A DNA stretch of 64,000 nt from Epiperipatus broadwayi (lineage: Eukaryota > Onychophora > Udeonychophora > Euonychophora > Peripatidae): NCBI GenBank assembly GCA_028023455.1, contig JAQFVV010006336.1:3218021-3282020 (forward strand). Direction: 5' to 3'. Under the pieces are notes generated by a model, which did not search any database, was not told the DNA's origin, and worked only from the letters and a program-made list of their open reading frames with translations. Position numbers and translations under genes: made by a program. Positions 1 through 10,984 of the stretch are shown piece by piece (within the stretch, counting starts at the first letter, position 1; every line of letters begins with the position of its first letter).

Positions 1-408
1 ATACATAGCATTTGTGAACCTGGAGTTAAGTGTTTGTATAATTCTGTTTATAATAGTGGGACCTGGGGGGATATAAACAATTGCTATGTTTAAGGTGATG
101 GCTTTATGAGTAAATGTAATTATTAGCAAGTGCACATCAATATGTAGAATTTTGAAAGAACTAAATGGGCAGGCTTTATCAATGATAATGCCTGTACCCA
201 CTGATGGAGTGTCAGATGTGTTTGAGAATGCTGTATAGTCCTTGGAATTTAGCTTATCTGCAGGGTTGATTAGTGAGCCACTGTAGGTTTTTGTTTCAAT
301 AATGCCCATGATCTGTGGTTTAACAATGTCATACCATTTAGCAAGGAGGTCAATTTTTTGTGGGGAGTTTAACCCTCTAACATTAAAAACTCCTATTTTA
401 ATATCCAT
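1..408 (-). CDS. LINE ORF2 N-terminus (APE endonuclease), copy 1, runs off the window
   Basis: This is the start of ORF2 of a non-LTR retrotransposon, encoding the apurinic-type endonuclease that would nick target DNA. The frame opens with ATG at 408-406 and stays open for 136 codons to the window edge. It begins MDIKIGVFNVRGLNS, the classic first strand of the APE fold with its conserved Asn. A GIIETKTY block follows near residue 40, containing the metal-binding Glu. A VYIPPG block lies near residue 113. The same blocks occur in the second copy at 41.8 kb (NVRGLNS, LLETKIY), so both belong to one family. ORF1 remains lie directly upstream (540-1,979). There is no stop or frameshift in this piece, unlike its ORF1. 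Seen: frame and motifs. Known: APE family. Inferred: Tx1/L1-like clade. The catalytic D/N and SDH blocks lie outside the window. Confidence 0.85.
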   Translation of the reverse strand, partial: MDIKIGVFNVRGLNSPQKIDLLAKWYDIVKPQIMGIIETKTYSGSLINPADKLNSKDYTAFSNTSDTPSVGTGIIIDKACPFSSFKILHIDVHLLIITFTHKAITLNIAIVYIPPGPTIINRIIQTLNSRFTNAMY

Positions 409-539
409 TATTTGTATGTGTGTGCACGTATATATCAGAATCTAAGCCTAGAATAGGAAAGTTTTATTCTAAGATAAAGTTAAATATTTTAATAAAGGAA
501 GCTGTAGTATATTTTAGTGGATCAATAAATATGCATTGT

Positions 540-1979
540 TCAATTATTGTCTGTAGATTTGAGAGAAATATCATTGGATCTCGTTTTCCTGTCTGTGAAG
601 GGGTTTTCAAGTGAAACTTTATTTATGTTTGTAATACTATCAGTTTCCTCTTCCATTGGACTATTTTCTGATGAGTGTGTGGCAATTAGAGAGGCATTGT
701 AACTTTGTGTGAGGAGGGGAGGGGAATCATTATTACTACTTTCACATTCTAGAGCTTTGAGTTTCTTCAGATTATTATTAGATTTTTTTTAATCAGCTGA
801 CCCAGTTTTTTAGTGACTTGCAAAGTTTCTGAAACCTGTTGGGATTGGAGAACTGTGAGCGATTCCATTATTTTGAGGGATGTTTTATTAAGAGGGGGTG
901 AAATTTCCAGATTAGGAGAGGAAACTTCAATGCTATTGAGCCCTGTAGTATGTAGAATCACCTTTCCACTATTGCTAATGTCAATATCATTTTTTCCCTC
1001 AATATTATGGTCTGTTGAAGGCACATCTTCATCTGCAGTCACTTCTTGATTACTATGGAAATCTACTTTTAGGCATTGATGTAAGGGGGATGCGCTCATA
1101 TTACAATTGTTACAATATAAAGCTGGACAGTTGCTAATATGAAAACAGTGCGGTTTTAGACCATTTATAACAAGAAATAATGTCGCTTCTTCATCTGCAA
1201 CTTGAGTTGGGATAGTTTCAGGATTATTGTTTCTCCCAATTTTACTTTAAATCTATAATTGTTACTAAATATTGGGATGGGTGTATTTTTAATCTGTAAA
1301 GGCTGAAAATCTATCACCTTCTTAAACTGTTTCATAAGTTTAATGAAATCTGTTACTGAGTAACCTAGGTAAGTTTTTTTAATTAAGCCAGTAATAAAGT
1401 TTTGTCTGTTGGGATTGACTACAACTAATGTGTATTGCCCCAGAGTTTTCATTACTTGTCAGAACAATTCTTTGCTTTCTTCGTTTACAAATTCAATAGC
1501 CAAATAACGTGGATTCAGATGATCTCCCACACGAACTATCAAATTCCATAGTTTTTTATTATTTATGTCTTCGAATAGAAGCTCCTTAAGGAATCTATAA
1601 AGTGAACAGTTTCTATCCGTAATTGCTATGACAATGGAACATTCAGTGAAAAAATGTTTAAACGAGTTGAAGAGATCCCTAGGAATGGATTGATTAAAAA
1701 CTTCAGATATTTTTTTAAGGCTATCATTAGACCAAGGCTCTTTTATTGCGTTAACATAGGTTTCAGTAGTTTTTGGGGTAAGATCTAGTTTCATAAGATC
1801 TCCTGCTGTAGAACGGTGAAATCTAGGCGCTAGCTGCATTTTCCTTGAGAAAAACAATCGCAGATTATTTTCACTTTTTTTATAACCATTGATGGTGATT
1901 TTGCAACTTGTGCATAGGAACTTTTAAACATGTCTGAGTTGGTGGAAATCATGGCTGGATGTTGGACATCTAAGTCCAT
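540..1979 (-). pseudogene. LINE ORF1 (nucleic-acid-binding protein), copy 1, frameshifted
   Basis: This is ORF1 of the same LINE, broken into several frames. Reading begins at an ATG at 1,979-1,977 and gives SSYAQVAKSPSMVIKK, matching TYANAAK...IKK of the 43 kb copy. It shifts near an A-run (T-run on the plus strand) at about 1,875. It continues at 1,857-1,459 (132 codons, with LLFEDINNKKLWNL and PRYLAIEFV) and then at 1,452-1,165 (ITGLIKKTYLGYSV, NTPIPI). Both stretches align block by block with ORF1 of the 43 kb copy. A Cys-rich stretch (NCPALYCNNC) sits at about 1,100-1,130, where the other copy has its CCHC knuckle, but it is not a clean knuckle. A last piece ends with TGA at 542-540. It has at least four frame breaks, so it cannot make an intact protein. 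Confidence 0.75.
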
Positions 1980-2131
1980 TATGCAATCAATCTGAGTTGC
2001 CTTTTTGTATTTCTCTTCTTTTTTTTTAAATTAATCTATTAGTTTTTTATTTTATAGTTATTAGAGATATAAAACTCTTACCTGCAATCGGTATATTTTA
2101 TGATATTCTAATAAATTGAGGAGTGGCTATG
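1980..2131 (-). other. Probable 5' UTR of LINE copy 1
   Basis: About 150 bp lie between the ORF1 start and a short (ATT)n run followed by a T-run at 2,132-2,161. The 43 kb copy has about 210 bp between its ORF1 ATG and an (ATT)n array, so the same arrangement is inferred here. No internal promoter motif was recognised. Confidence 0.4.
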
Positions 2132-2161
2132 TATTATTATTATTATTTTTTTTTTTTTTTC
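2132..2161. repeat. (ATT)n run followed by poly-T at the 5' border of LINE copy 1
   Basis: Five ATT units followed by a run of T. It lies at the inferred 5' end of LINE copy 1, mirroring the long (ATT)n array at the 5' end of the 43 kb copy. Confidence 0.7.
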
Positions 2162-5100
2162 AGAAAAATTATTTTAGGTACCAAACAAAGAATTGCCTGT
2201 TTTTTTGATAAACTTTTTCAATCCATCATTATAAGAAAACAAATAAATGACAAAATAAAATTTTCATTACATTTCTAATGGAAAGTTTATAATTTTTAAA
2301 ATACAAGCAACCATTTATTTAAAATGACCATCTGAAATAAAGCTAAAATAACCTTTACCGTACATCAATTTTGAATAACTATGAATAATTCGTAATTTTA
2401 TTCAAAAATTACTTTATAGAAACCTTTGAAAAGTTATAGTCAGATTTTTTTAAAACATGGTAGGTCAATTTAGTGAGAATATGTTAATATAAAGTGAAAT
2501 TAATTCAAAATAGAAATGTTATGAAGATAGATGAAATGGATAAATAAATATATCTGAAAATACCAAAAAAATGCAAATGTGTTATTAATGGTTGAAAAGA
2601 TATGTTGCTTAGTAAAAAAGCCAAGTGAGGGAGTTAAATTGTAAACAGTCTACGATTATTCTCATATATAAAAAGTGAAATGATTATTACGAGAAGGAAT
2701 GGCAATATCAGAATTGACATTAAATAATGATATTATAGGCATTAATAATAATTGGGAGGAAAGCTCTGGATGTTAGAATGATAGCAAATAATGAGTCAGT
2801 GCATAAGAAGCAGGGCACTATTTATGAAGAAAGTTTTGAGTAAATTAAAATATTCTGAATATGTTGATTTATGAATAATAGTAGAGTTGTTAAAATTTAA
2901 AGCAAGTAATAACTTCCAAAAGCTAAACTCACTATCATATTTAATTACATCACACATTATCAGCAAAACATGCCTTTCACATCCAATCAAATCTTACCAA
3001 CAACTGTTGACTGGATATGATAAACGTGATTTGATGAAATGTAAATTGAGAGACAATTAAAAGTATGATAAAGAAGATACAAAAAAAGATGTATCACATT
3101 TCAGAGAATGCACATCATTTCCTCTTAGATAAGATCATTCAAAATCTCTAAAATTTTACTAAATAAAAACTTTCTAATATTAGATTTTATATGATATTGA
3201 TGTAGAATCATGGTCCAATCATAATGGTTTTTTTAGTATTTTTCCAGTACATGTAAATTTTGTATCCGCTTAAGAAAAACACAAGATATACAATTATCAT
3301 TAAATAAAATCATTTATATAAAATTATATTACTGATTTTTATGCAGAGAAAACATAAAGAATATTAAATATATTCTTAATGCATTTTTAGTGCAAAACAC
3401 CATTATCAAAGACAAAATACTATGCTCAATATATATTAACAATCTTTTTTATTTTGTATATAATATTTGCTTTTGAAAAGAGTGTTTTTACAGAAAATGT
3501 TTTAAGATTATATTTATATTCCTTACATTTTCTGCATGAAAGAACTAATAATGTAATTACATACAAATGATTGCATTTTGGGACAGAGTTTCCATAGTTT
3601 ATTACAAATTAAATTAAATGTATACAGTTTTCTAATTAGAAAACTTTTTCTGATAGCAAAATTATAATTATAAATTTAAATTTTTGAATCAAAATTCTCT
3701 CAAAACATGTATCTACATAAAAAAAAATTGGTTAAAAATAATGATGATACTATTTTTATATTTATATTTTGCATTAAATCAAAATTAATATGTATTTAAA
3801 ATTTAATATTAAGTTAATAGAAAAATAACATATAATATGCCAAAAAATGATGGCCTAATATAGATTAGAGAAATCAAATAAATTTTTATCAGTATTTTAA
3901 TACTCTTCTTAATATTTTGTAAAAAGATTATTAAAAAGAAGCCTAATGATGCAGCTTATCATTTTGCTTTAACAGAACTGCTTAATCTGATACGTTGAAA
4001 TAAAGTTTAAAGTTTTGCTGCGTAATAATGATAATAGTAGTAATAATAAAAATATTAAGAATATTTTTATAAGCGTGTATATATGTTGCGTGTGTGAGAT
4101 CGCTATTAAAATATATAAAGATGCAAATTATATCAACTAATGGACATTGTGATTGTGAAACTTAAACAGTTCCCATGAATAAACATACACGAGACTTCCA
4201 ACTTTATATCACTTTCCTTTAGAGTCCACTGTATAAAATTTAGTAATTAATGATAATTATATAAAACAATGACAATTAGTTTTCCAGATTGGTTTATAAT
4301 ACTTCATTAATAAGAAACACTGAAAAGAACATATTCATTTGTATGCATTTTTTATTTTTATTATATGATTAAAGATAAGATTTAAAACTCAAGGCATTTT
4401 TATTCAGCTTACTCACATATCCCTATCTTTTGTCAATGGTCAAAAGTATCTACAGCTAGCATATAACTGAGACACTAAAATATTTCATTATAAACCAAGT
4501 GTTCAGCTTATATGACTAAATAGACAGACAGTATTAAATTGAAAATCTTAAGCTACATGAAACGTTAAATTATTTGTTTGAATAATAATCTGAACTCTAG
4601 TACTTCTCAGTGTTAATGGGTCACAGCCAAAAATTAGTCTACTAATTGTTAACTTGGTCTCTGTAGATCGCAGCTGCTTATATATATAACTTTTTATTAG
4701 CGAAATAGAAAGACAATTGTTGCTATGATAAAAGTTATTAAATTTAAGATAGAGTTTTTGTTTTGTTACATCACAATTGTGAAGGGGAGTTAAAATTATA
4801 GATAGCTTCAAAGTTTTTTTTTAAATAATTAAGAAATAATGTCACATCCTATTGATTTGAAAAGCTGTCATATTGAAATTAGATATTAGCATATTTTGTT
4901 TATGCATAATAATTTGTCAATATCATTGACAAGTCATTTTTTAAACAAAGCATATAAAAAAAAGAATAAAATTGCTTTTTAAAACTAATAATATTACATA
5001 TGTATTTCTGTGTTATTTGTAATGCTGTTACTGTTCATGCTATTTGTAAAACTTTTTTATTATTATCTATACTAAGGATAAACTTAAAATATTGAGTATG

Positions 5101-7290
5101 AAAACAAATGGAAGCATAAGCAATAAACTAATAGTTTCTTCCTTCCCATTTGTTTATTTTACAAAATGGTAATAAAAACAGTGAATATGGTTCCCTATGC
5201 AATCAGTTAATTTAAATTATTATAATAAAATATAGATGGCAATGCAAATAATTAGTATTCAGTAAATACTACAAGAGAGATAGAGAAAGATATAGTACTC
5301 ACTAGTATAATATAAAATGAGACCAATTAGCTCATGTTGTTAGCTGTAAATATAAACAATATTGATACAATACAGTCAGTTTTTTTTTTTAAATTCTAAG
5401 TTTAACAAATTTTATTATAAAAAGTAAAAAAGTGTAATCAAAATTATGCTTTAATCTTTTATCATTTGCTAATTCTCCAAGATTAATTACAACTAAATAT
5501 GAATAATATTCAAACTAACATTTATGTTAAAAAAATCATATAAGCATACTTTCATTACATATAGTACTTCAACATATAATAATCTTTACATTGAGTTTCA
5601 CTTTGTTTTTCTGTAATAATTCTACATTAGAAAAATTTGCATTTTTTTCTTATCTTTATTCTTCTCTATTTTGAATTGTTCAATTTTATTTGTGTTAATT
5701 GTAATGTCTTATTTCTAATATCTATGTTAGTTAATTGTGATGTAGAGATGATATATTGGCAGTTGATTACAATTTTTCTATTAGCAAATATCTTTTGAAG
5801 CTCTCAGGAGAAAACAATTATAGACTTTGCTGCAAATTTTATGCATAAACAACATATTGTAGATATAAATGTGATGATATTTATCTTTATGAAAATTAGT
5901 AATAATACTATTACTATCAATAATACATCTATTAATTTACTTTTCTAACAAACACTGAATTTATTTATTATACATTTCTTCAATCATTAAAGCTGTTTAT
6001 ATATGCAAACATGTGATCTTGATATTGACAATTAATAAATAATAAAAATTATAAACAACAGTTATATAAACTCTTTTCAAATATTAGTCATCTATTTTAA
6101 TGTTAACCAATTATTGGAGATAGAATACATTCTAATGTTCTATAATGGAAGAAAAATAACAATAATTACAAAATAAAACGTTACTAAAATAAGAAAAGTA
6201 GGTTACAGAATTAATGCTACTACTAAATATTTAGTTTTAAAAAATCAAAAAATTAATTATACTATTAAATAGATGGTAAAAGACATGTATTTAATAAAAT
6301 TGTAATTGTTAAAATGATAATTCATGTAATAAAAGACAAGAAAAAAAGTTATATAATTTGTTTAAGTTTTAATGGATATAAGTTAATTTGAATTGCATAT
6401 TTAAAAAAAAGGATTATATTTGTAACCCGTTCAGAGTTGCCTGATAAACAAAAGATTAAAGAAATAATTTGTTTTTTCTTGTAGTAGACTGAATGATAAA
6501 TCTGAATACATTATAAAATTTATAAAATAGTAAAATTAATAAAATTAGAGAATAAATTTCAAAGTTCAATCATGACTTTTCTTTCTTTCCATAATTATTA
6601 TAATTGTAATATTTAAACAGCATTAAACTATAAAATAATTGATTTATTATAAATAACGAAAAAACTATTTTTTATAATAATTTATAAAATAATAATGTAA
6701 TGTTAAAACATGTTGTGTAAAAAAAATTTAGTAATTAAGCTTGGAAAAAAATGTTTTTTAAAAACTTGTTATGAGAACAAGAAATATATATATAAATAGG
6801 CATGAAAATAAAAAATGACAGTAGTCTAATTTAAAGCAGTCCAAACAAATTCTGAGGAGAGAGAGAAAATGCTGACAAAGTAATTGTTAAAAAAGAAAAC
6901 TGCAAGTTAAAATAGATTCTCTCAGAATAGCTTTGGATAACTTTATATTGCTGATTGCTTTAAAGTATTTTTCAATACTCAATTCACCTCAGTTTATAAT
7001 GATACCATTAGTTAACAATGGATTATTTACAATGAGGGGCTGGAAAATGGCAAACATACCAGTTAAAAGACCTGAAACTACGCAGTTGTATCCAGATGTG
7101 AACATTAAATTGCATACAATGCAATGTTGCTGGCTTTAAAGAAAAAAAAAACATGCTATAAGAAAAGGAAAGGGTTCTGTCATATAAACTATCATATTTT
7201 TATCTCTAGTGGGTCTTATTTATATTGTCTATTCTCACTATTGTTCAAAGAAGATAATCACGATGAGCACTCGATTGATGAAATGAATTT
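2162..7290. other. AT-rich non-coding DNA, nothing recognised
   Basis: More than 5 kb of A/T-rich sequence with short A and T runs. The few open frames here (for example 2,796-2,990 and 4,548-4,811, minus strand) are AT-biased, lack any family motif and have no promoter or splice context. I see no RNA gene, tandem array or inverted repeat. It could be intronic or intergenic. Confidence 0.6.
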
Positions 7291-7295
7291 CAAGA

Positions 7296-7340
7296 ATATA
7301 TATATATATATATTGTAATGGGCACATATGCCGTTACATT
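7296..7340 (+). repeat. (TA)n tract followed by a TGTAA..TTACA hairpin
   Basis: A short TA tract ends in TTGTAATGGGCACATATG, which with the following GCCGTTACA makes a near-perfect inverted repeat (TGTAAtGGgCAcATATGCCgTTACA). A 5' TGTAAC/T with a terminal hairpin is how several LTRs start. The same (TA)n-TTGT-hairpin layout recurs at 15.1, 18.8, 23.5, 27.7 and 32.8 kb. Confidence 0.6.
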
Positions 7341-8035
7341 ATTTATTTTAAAAATTAGACATTGAAAAGTTTGCATATAAAAACTTCTTCTTTTTTAAGA
7401 ATTAAAAATTGAAAATTAAAAATCATCTAAACTCTAATATATAAAATCACACAGATGAAAAATTATTAAAATAAAACTTTATTAAAAAGAGAAAAAGTAT
7501 TTTAAAAGCAAAAACTTAAAAAGATTTAGAGATAAAAAAATATTTTTAAGGTTGTAAAATAATTTACCTAACCCTTAAACCGCTAATTATATTATTGGTT
7601 GTATGAGGTAAAAATTAAATCTTTTAATTGGCCAACTCACAAACTGAAGACAAAGCCTATTGTTAAAACATATTCGCCTATAATATTAAATTCAACTCAG
7701 ATACGTTTATAAAAAGTATATTACTAATTTTTCAGGTTATGAAGAGAACGAAAGTTCTTTCAAAAATAAATTGCTATTTATTTATTCTAAAATATTCAAT
7801 TTCGGCAACATAAAAGCTATAATATAAACAAAAAGGTCATGATGAAATGACTTTTACATTATAGAAAAGTAAATATTTTTTTTTGCTAAATCTTAAATAT
7901 TTTTACTAAAATCTTCAATATTTTTCGAAAATAATTTTGTTTTTTTAGTATTCTCTCTGAAAATCATTTGTAATTACTCAATATATACTTAATATTCTTT
8001 AAAATTATATTCGAAATGAAAATCTCAGCGTTTTT
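7341..8035. other. AT-rich U3-like stretch, nothing coding
   Basis: A/T-rich DNA between the hairpin at 7,313-7,338 and the promoter-like block at 8,077. No gene is visible. If the segment is an LTR, this would be its U3 region; that is inference only. Confidence 0.35.
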
Positions 8036-8076
8036 CTTTATTTTCTTTGATCAGGCGGTTTCTTTGTTCTTTCCAG

Positions 8077-8284
8077 CCAATCAGAATGTCTTTTTTGGCT
8101 GAGAGCTCGCTAACAACCAATCACAACCAATGTTCTTTCTTTGTTTAGGTTTAAGTGCGTTTTTTTTTTTTTTACTTGTAAAATAATTTGGAAGAGGGCA
8201 CCATCTTACAGAACCTTTAAAAACCTAATCAATACCTGTCAAACGAATTTTAGCATAAGAACTGGCAGAGTTAGAGTGACGTCA
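8077..8284 (+). promoter_or_regulatory. Promoter-like block: three CCAAT boxes and a perfect CRE
   Basis: CCAAT pentamers occur at 8,077-8,081, 8,117-8,121 and 8,127-8,131, the first as CCAATCAG. A perfect palindromic TGACGTCA (CRE/ATF site) lies at 8,277-8,284. The block is markedly less AT-rich than its surroundings. It follows 0.75 kb after the LTR-like hairpin start, so it may be the promoter of a (TA)n-anchored retroelement LTR. No convincing TATA box or long ORF follows. A host promoter is the alternative. Confidence 0.4.
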
Positions 8285-8570
8285 GATGTCGACGAGGAGC
8301 CTCGTAAGAGGCAGGAAAAGGGTTAATTCTATTGCATAAAATGGAAATGATTATTTTAACTAGTTAAATGTAAGGTAGCCCTTGAGTATTGCAGAAATGT
8401 ATAATTAAAAGTCAAATAGGAGAGAAAAAAACAATGGGAACAGAATGGCCAATGAATGAAATCCCCCAGGAAATGGACCAGAATGAAAAGATCATCATCA
8501 TCATGACATAATGTCCACTGGATCTGAAAGTTTATTATAAAAGTGAGTGAAGAAAGAGCTGGAAGAGAAA

Positions 8571-9405
8571 AACAAAACAACACTCTCCATATAGTAGTGC
8601 CATCTTGTGCTAACAAGAGCAATCAATGGATTCCAGAAGGCTTGTGCATAAAATCCCTATCTAATGCCTACTCATCCAATATCCCCAGACTAGTTTCTGG
8701 CTTGTGGCCTTCATCAGTGAGGAGCCTTGGATCTGAGAGCACTGCACCTAGATCTTAGGATCTAATGCAACCCTCCAGCACCCACCTTTTAACTCTATTT
8801 AACTACAAAACTATGAGAATGAAATTGAAAACACTATTAATATTTTCAATCCAAGCTCAATAGCTTATATAGTCATATGGGTCTGAACTCAATTCAGCAC
8901 CCATACATTTTGGTGTCTTTGGCTCTTTAACAACCATAGCCACCATTATCCTATTAGGCAGGATTGGTGTTAAACCACTAAATATTACATGATCACTATC
9001 TCATACTAGCACAATAATTGTTATTAAACAATTCAAAACAAAACAACACTCTCCATATAGTAGTGCCATCTTGTGCTAATTTCATTCTCATAGTTTTGTA
9101 GTTAAATAGAGTTAAAAGGTGGGTGCTGGAGGGTTGCATTAGATCCTAAGATCTAGGTGCAGTGCTCTCAGATCCAAGGCTCCTCACTGATGAAGGCCAC
9201 AAGCCAGAAACTAGTCTGGGGATATTGGATGAGTAGGCATTAGATAGGGATTTTATGCACAAGCCTTCTGGCATCCATTGATTGCTCTTGTTAGCACAAG
9301 ATGGCACTACTATATGGAGAGTGTTGTTTTGTTTTGAATTGTTTAATAACAATTATTGTGCTAGTATGAGATAGTGATCATGTGATATTTAGTGGTTTAG
9401 CTGGA
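8571..9405. mobile_element. Compound fold-back (MITE-like) element, family A
   Basis: The arm at 8,571-8,826 is repeated in reverse complement at 9,080-9,343 with near identity (the CTCCATATAGTAGTGCCATC end, then the CCAGACTAGTTTCTGGCTTG region). A second inverted pair, 8,960-9,082 against 9,284-9,405, lies partly inside and partly outside it. The first 40 bases also recur directly at 9,043-9,082, so the element looks like two nested or recombined palindromic copies. Two open frames of about 70 codons, one in each arm on opposite strands, are mirror readings of the same repeat. There is no transposase. Relatives occur at 44.9 and 50.1-50.7 kb. Confidence 0.85.
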
Positions 9406-9943
9406 AGAGAAGTGATATATGTTAAGTCAGAGAGAGTGGGAGGAGAAGGGATTGAAAGACACACTTTCAATTCCTTCAGTTGTTCTAAACAAATTAGGCA
9501 TTGTTTTCCCATATTGCGGACTATAAGACATCTAGGCCCGGCAATAAAATACCAGCTAAAATAAAAAACCAACAGCTAACTGCACTCCGATCTTCTCATG
9601 ACTTTGGGGGAATTAATGCTGGATCCCAAATGGCAAGCAATGGATAAAGATGAATGTTTTAAAAATTGTAAGAACTTTATGAACATTTTCAAAACATACT
9701 CTAAATTCTAAACTTGACAGAAATTATAGCAATAGTATTTCCTATCTGACCAAACTAAATTATTTATTAATTCTTTTTATTGAATGTATTATTTGTTTGT
9801 TAAATCATTTCCATTAATTTTTTTTTGTTGTTCTTTTAAGTTTTTATGAGGATTTTTATTTTTTTTCTGTTAAACTAAACTTAAGAAATGTTAAACTTAA
9901 GTCGGGCGTGAATGGTTGCATAGATTCGCAAAGTTACGTTAGT
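9406..9943. other. Unassigned sequence
   Basis: A short higher-GC patch at 9,410-9,660 gives way to AT-rich DNA. Open frames of 60-64 codons on both strands of 9,378-9,572 overlap each other and show no family signature. Nothing further can be supported. Confidence 0.4.
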
Positions 9944-10409
9944 TTAAGGGAGAGTAAATGTTAGATTATTTGTTTCATAGTTAAATTGGGTCAATGGATT
10001 GGATATACTGGTGTAATTAGTAGATGTAGTATGAGATTCACTATGTGCAGGATCACAGTATACGCCGCACACCCCCTTTTTGTCCAGGAATGGGATAGTA
10101 AGATGGAAGATGCAGTCCCTTCCTATGGAGTTTTTTTTATTACTCTTCCCATCAGACAGATGTAGCATTCCTGTCTGGATGAGTGTCAAGGTATTCTAAC
10201 CATGCTGTTCAGATGTACATTCCTGACAGTATGGTATTTTGTTCTGTTGTATTCATGCTGCATTGAATACATCGATATATCAGATGGATTGGCGTTGGTT
10301 TGACTGTGAACATTTGGCCTATGGTTAAATAAGGGATAGAATATTTTCTTTTCAAATGCAATCTATGTAGTCTATTCATACTTGACATTCTAATGAATAT
10401 TAAATTCAT
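9944..10409 (-). pseudogene. Possible LTR-retroelement remnant (two short frames, polypurine-like tract)
   Basis: Two minus-strand frames lie end to end: 66 codons at 10,409-10,209 and 81 codons at 10,189-9,944. Inside the second, the minus strand reads AAAAAGGGGG followed by TGTGCGGCG (around 10,075-10,060), which resembles a polypurine tract next to an LTR start. No protease, RT or integrase motif is visible and I do not recognise the peptide. It may be the 3' edge of a decayed element, or chance. Confidence 0.25.
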
Positions 10410-10666
10410 CTGTGCGAACTTAGAAAATAAAAGTTTAAATGTAAATTAAATTATAAAAACAAAGTTAAAATGTGAGTTAAATTTTAAAGTAAAGTTCTGA
10501 TGTTTTATAAAAGGAAAATTTTAAAGTAAAAGTGATTCTAAAATGATTCAAAATTTATATGTGCGTAAATAAATGTTTGTGTGTTAATTATTGGCAATGG
10601 CTTCTTTTATTTTTTTTTAATATTAATATATTTTGATAATATATATCATTATCATAAATCTCTACT

Positions 10667-10845
10667 GCTCTGCTAAGCTAGTGACTGGGGCTAACAGTCT
10701 AAATATATATAATAATTTTTTTTAACTTATGTATCTGCCTACTATATAAATTTTCTAGGTTCTAAGTAGCCTAGTGGCACTCTGTAGTGTAGATATGGTA
10801 AGACTCACATACTTTTGGACCATTATAATATATATATATTCTAAC
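10667..10845. repeat. Dispersed repeat of about 170 bp, family B, copy 1
   Basis: Blocks such as GCTAGTGACTGGGG, TATAAATTTTCTAGGTTC, AGCCTAGTGG and the end ACCATTATAATATATATA recur in the same order at 61,913-62,066. Both copies finish against a TA tract. No coding potential. Family unknown. Confidence 0.75.
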
Positions 10846-10984
10846 CTTTTAAAATATAATTAATTAATTAGAAATTTATTTATTTCATTTCTAATATTTT
10901 TATTAGTTTATTTTCACTTTAGTTTACTTGCACTTGTGTGACACTACTTTACACAGGTTGTTGTTAAGGCAACCAAAATAAAAC

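Noticed and set aside
8543-8758. Frame of about 70 codons present in almost identical form on the opposite strand at 9,146-9,352
   Set aside because: The conservation is explained by the fold-back arms, not by protein constraint; no known domain.
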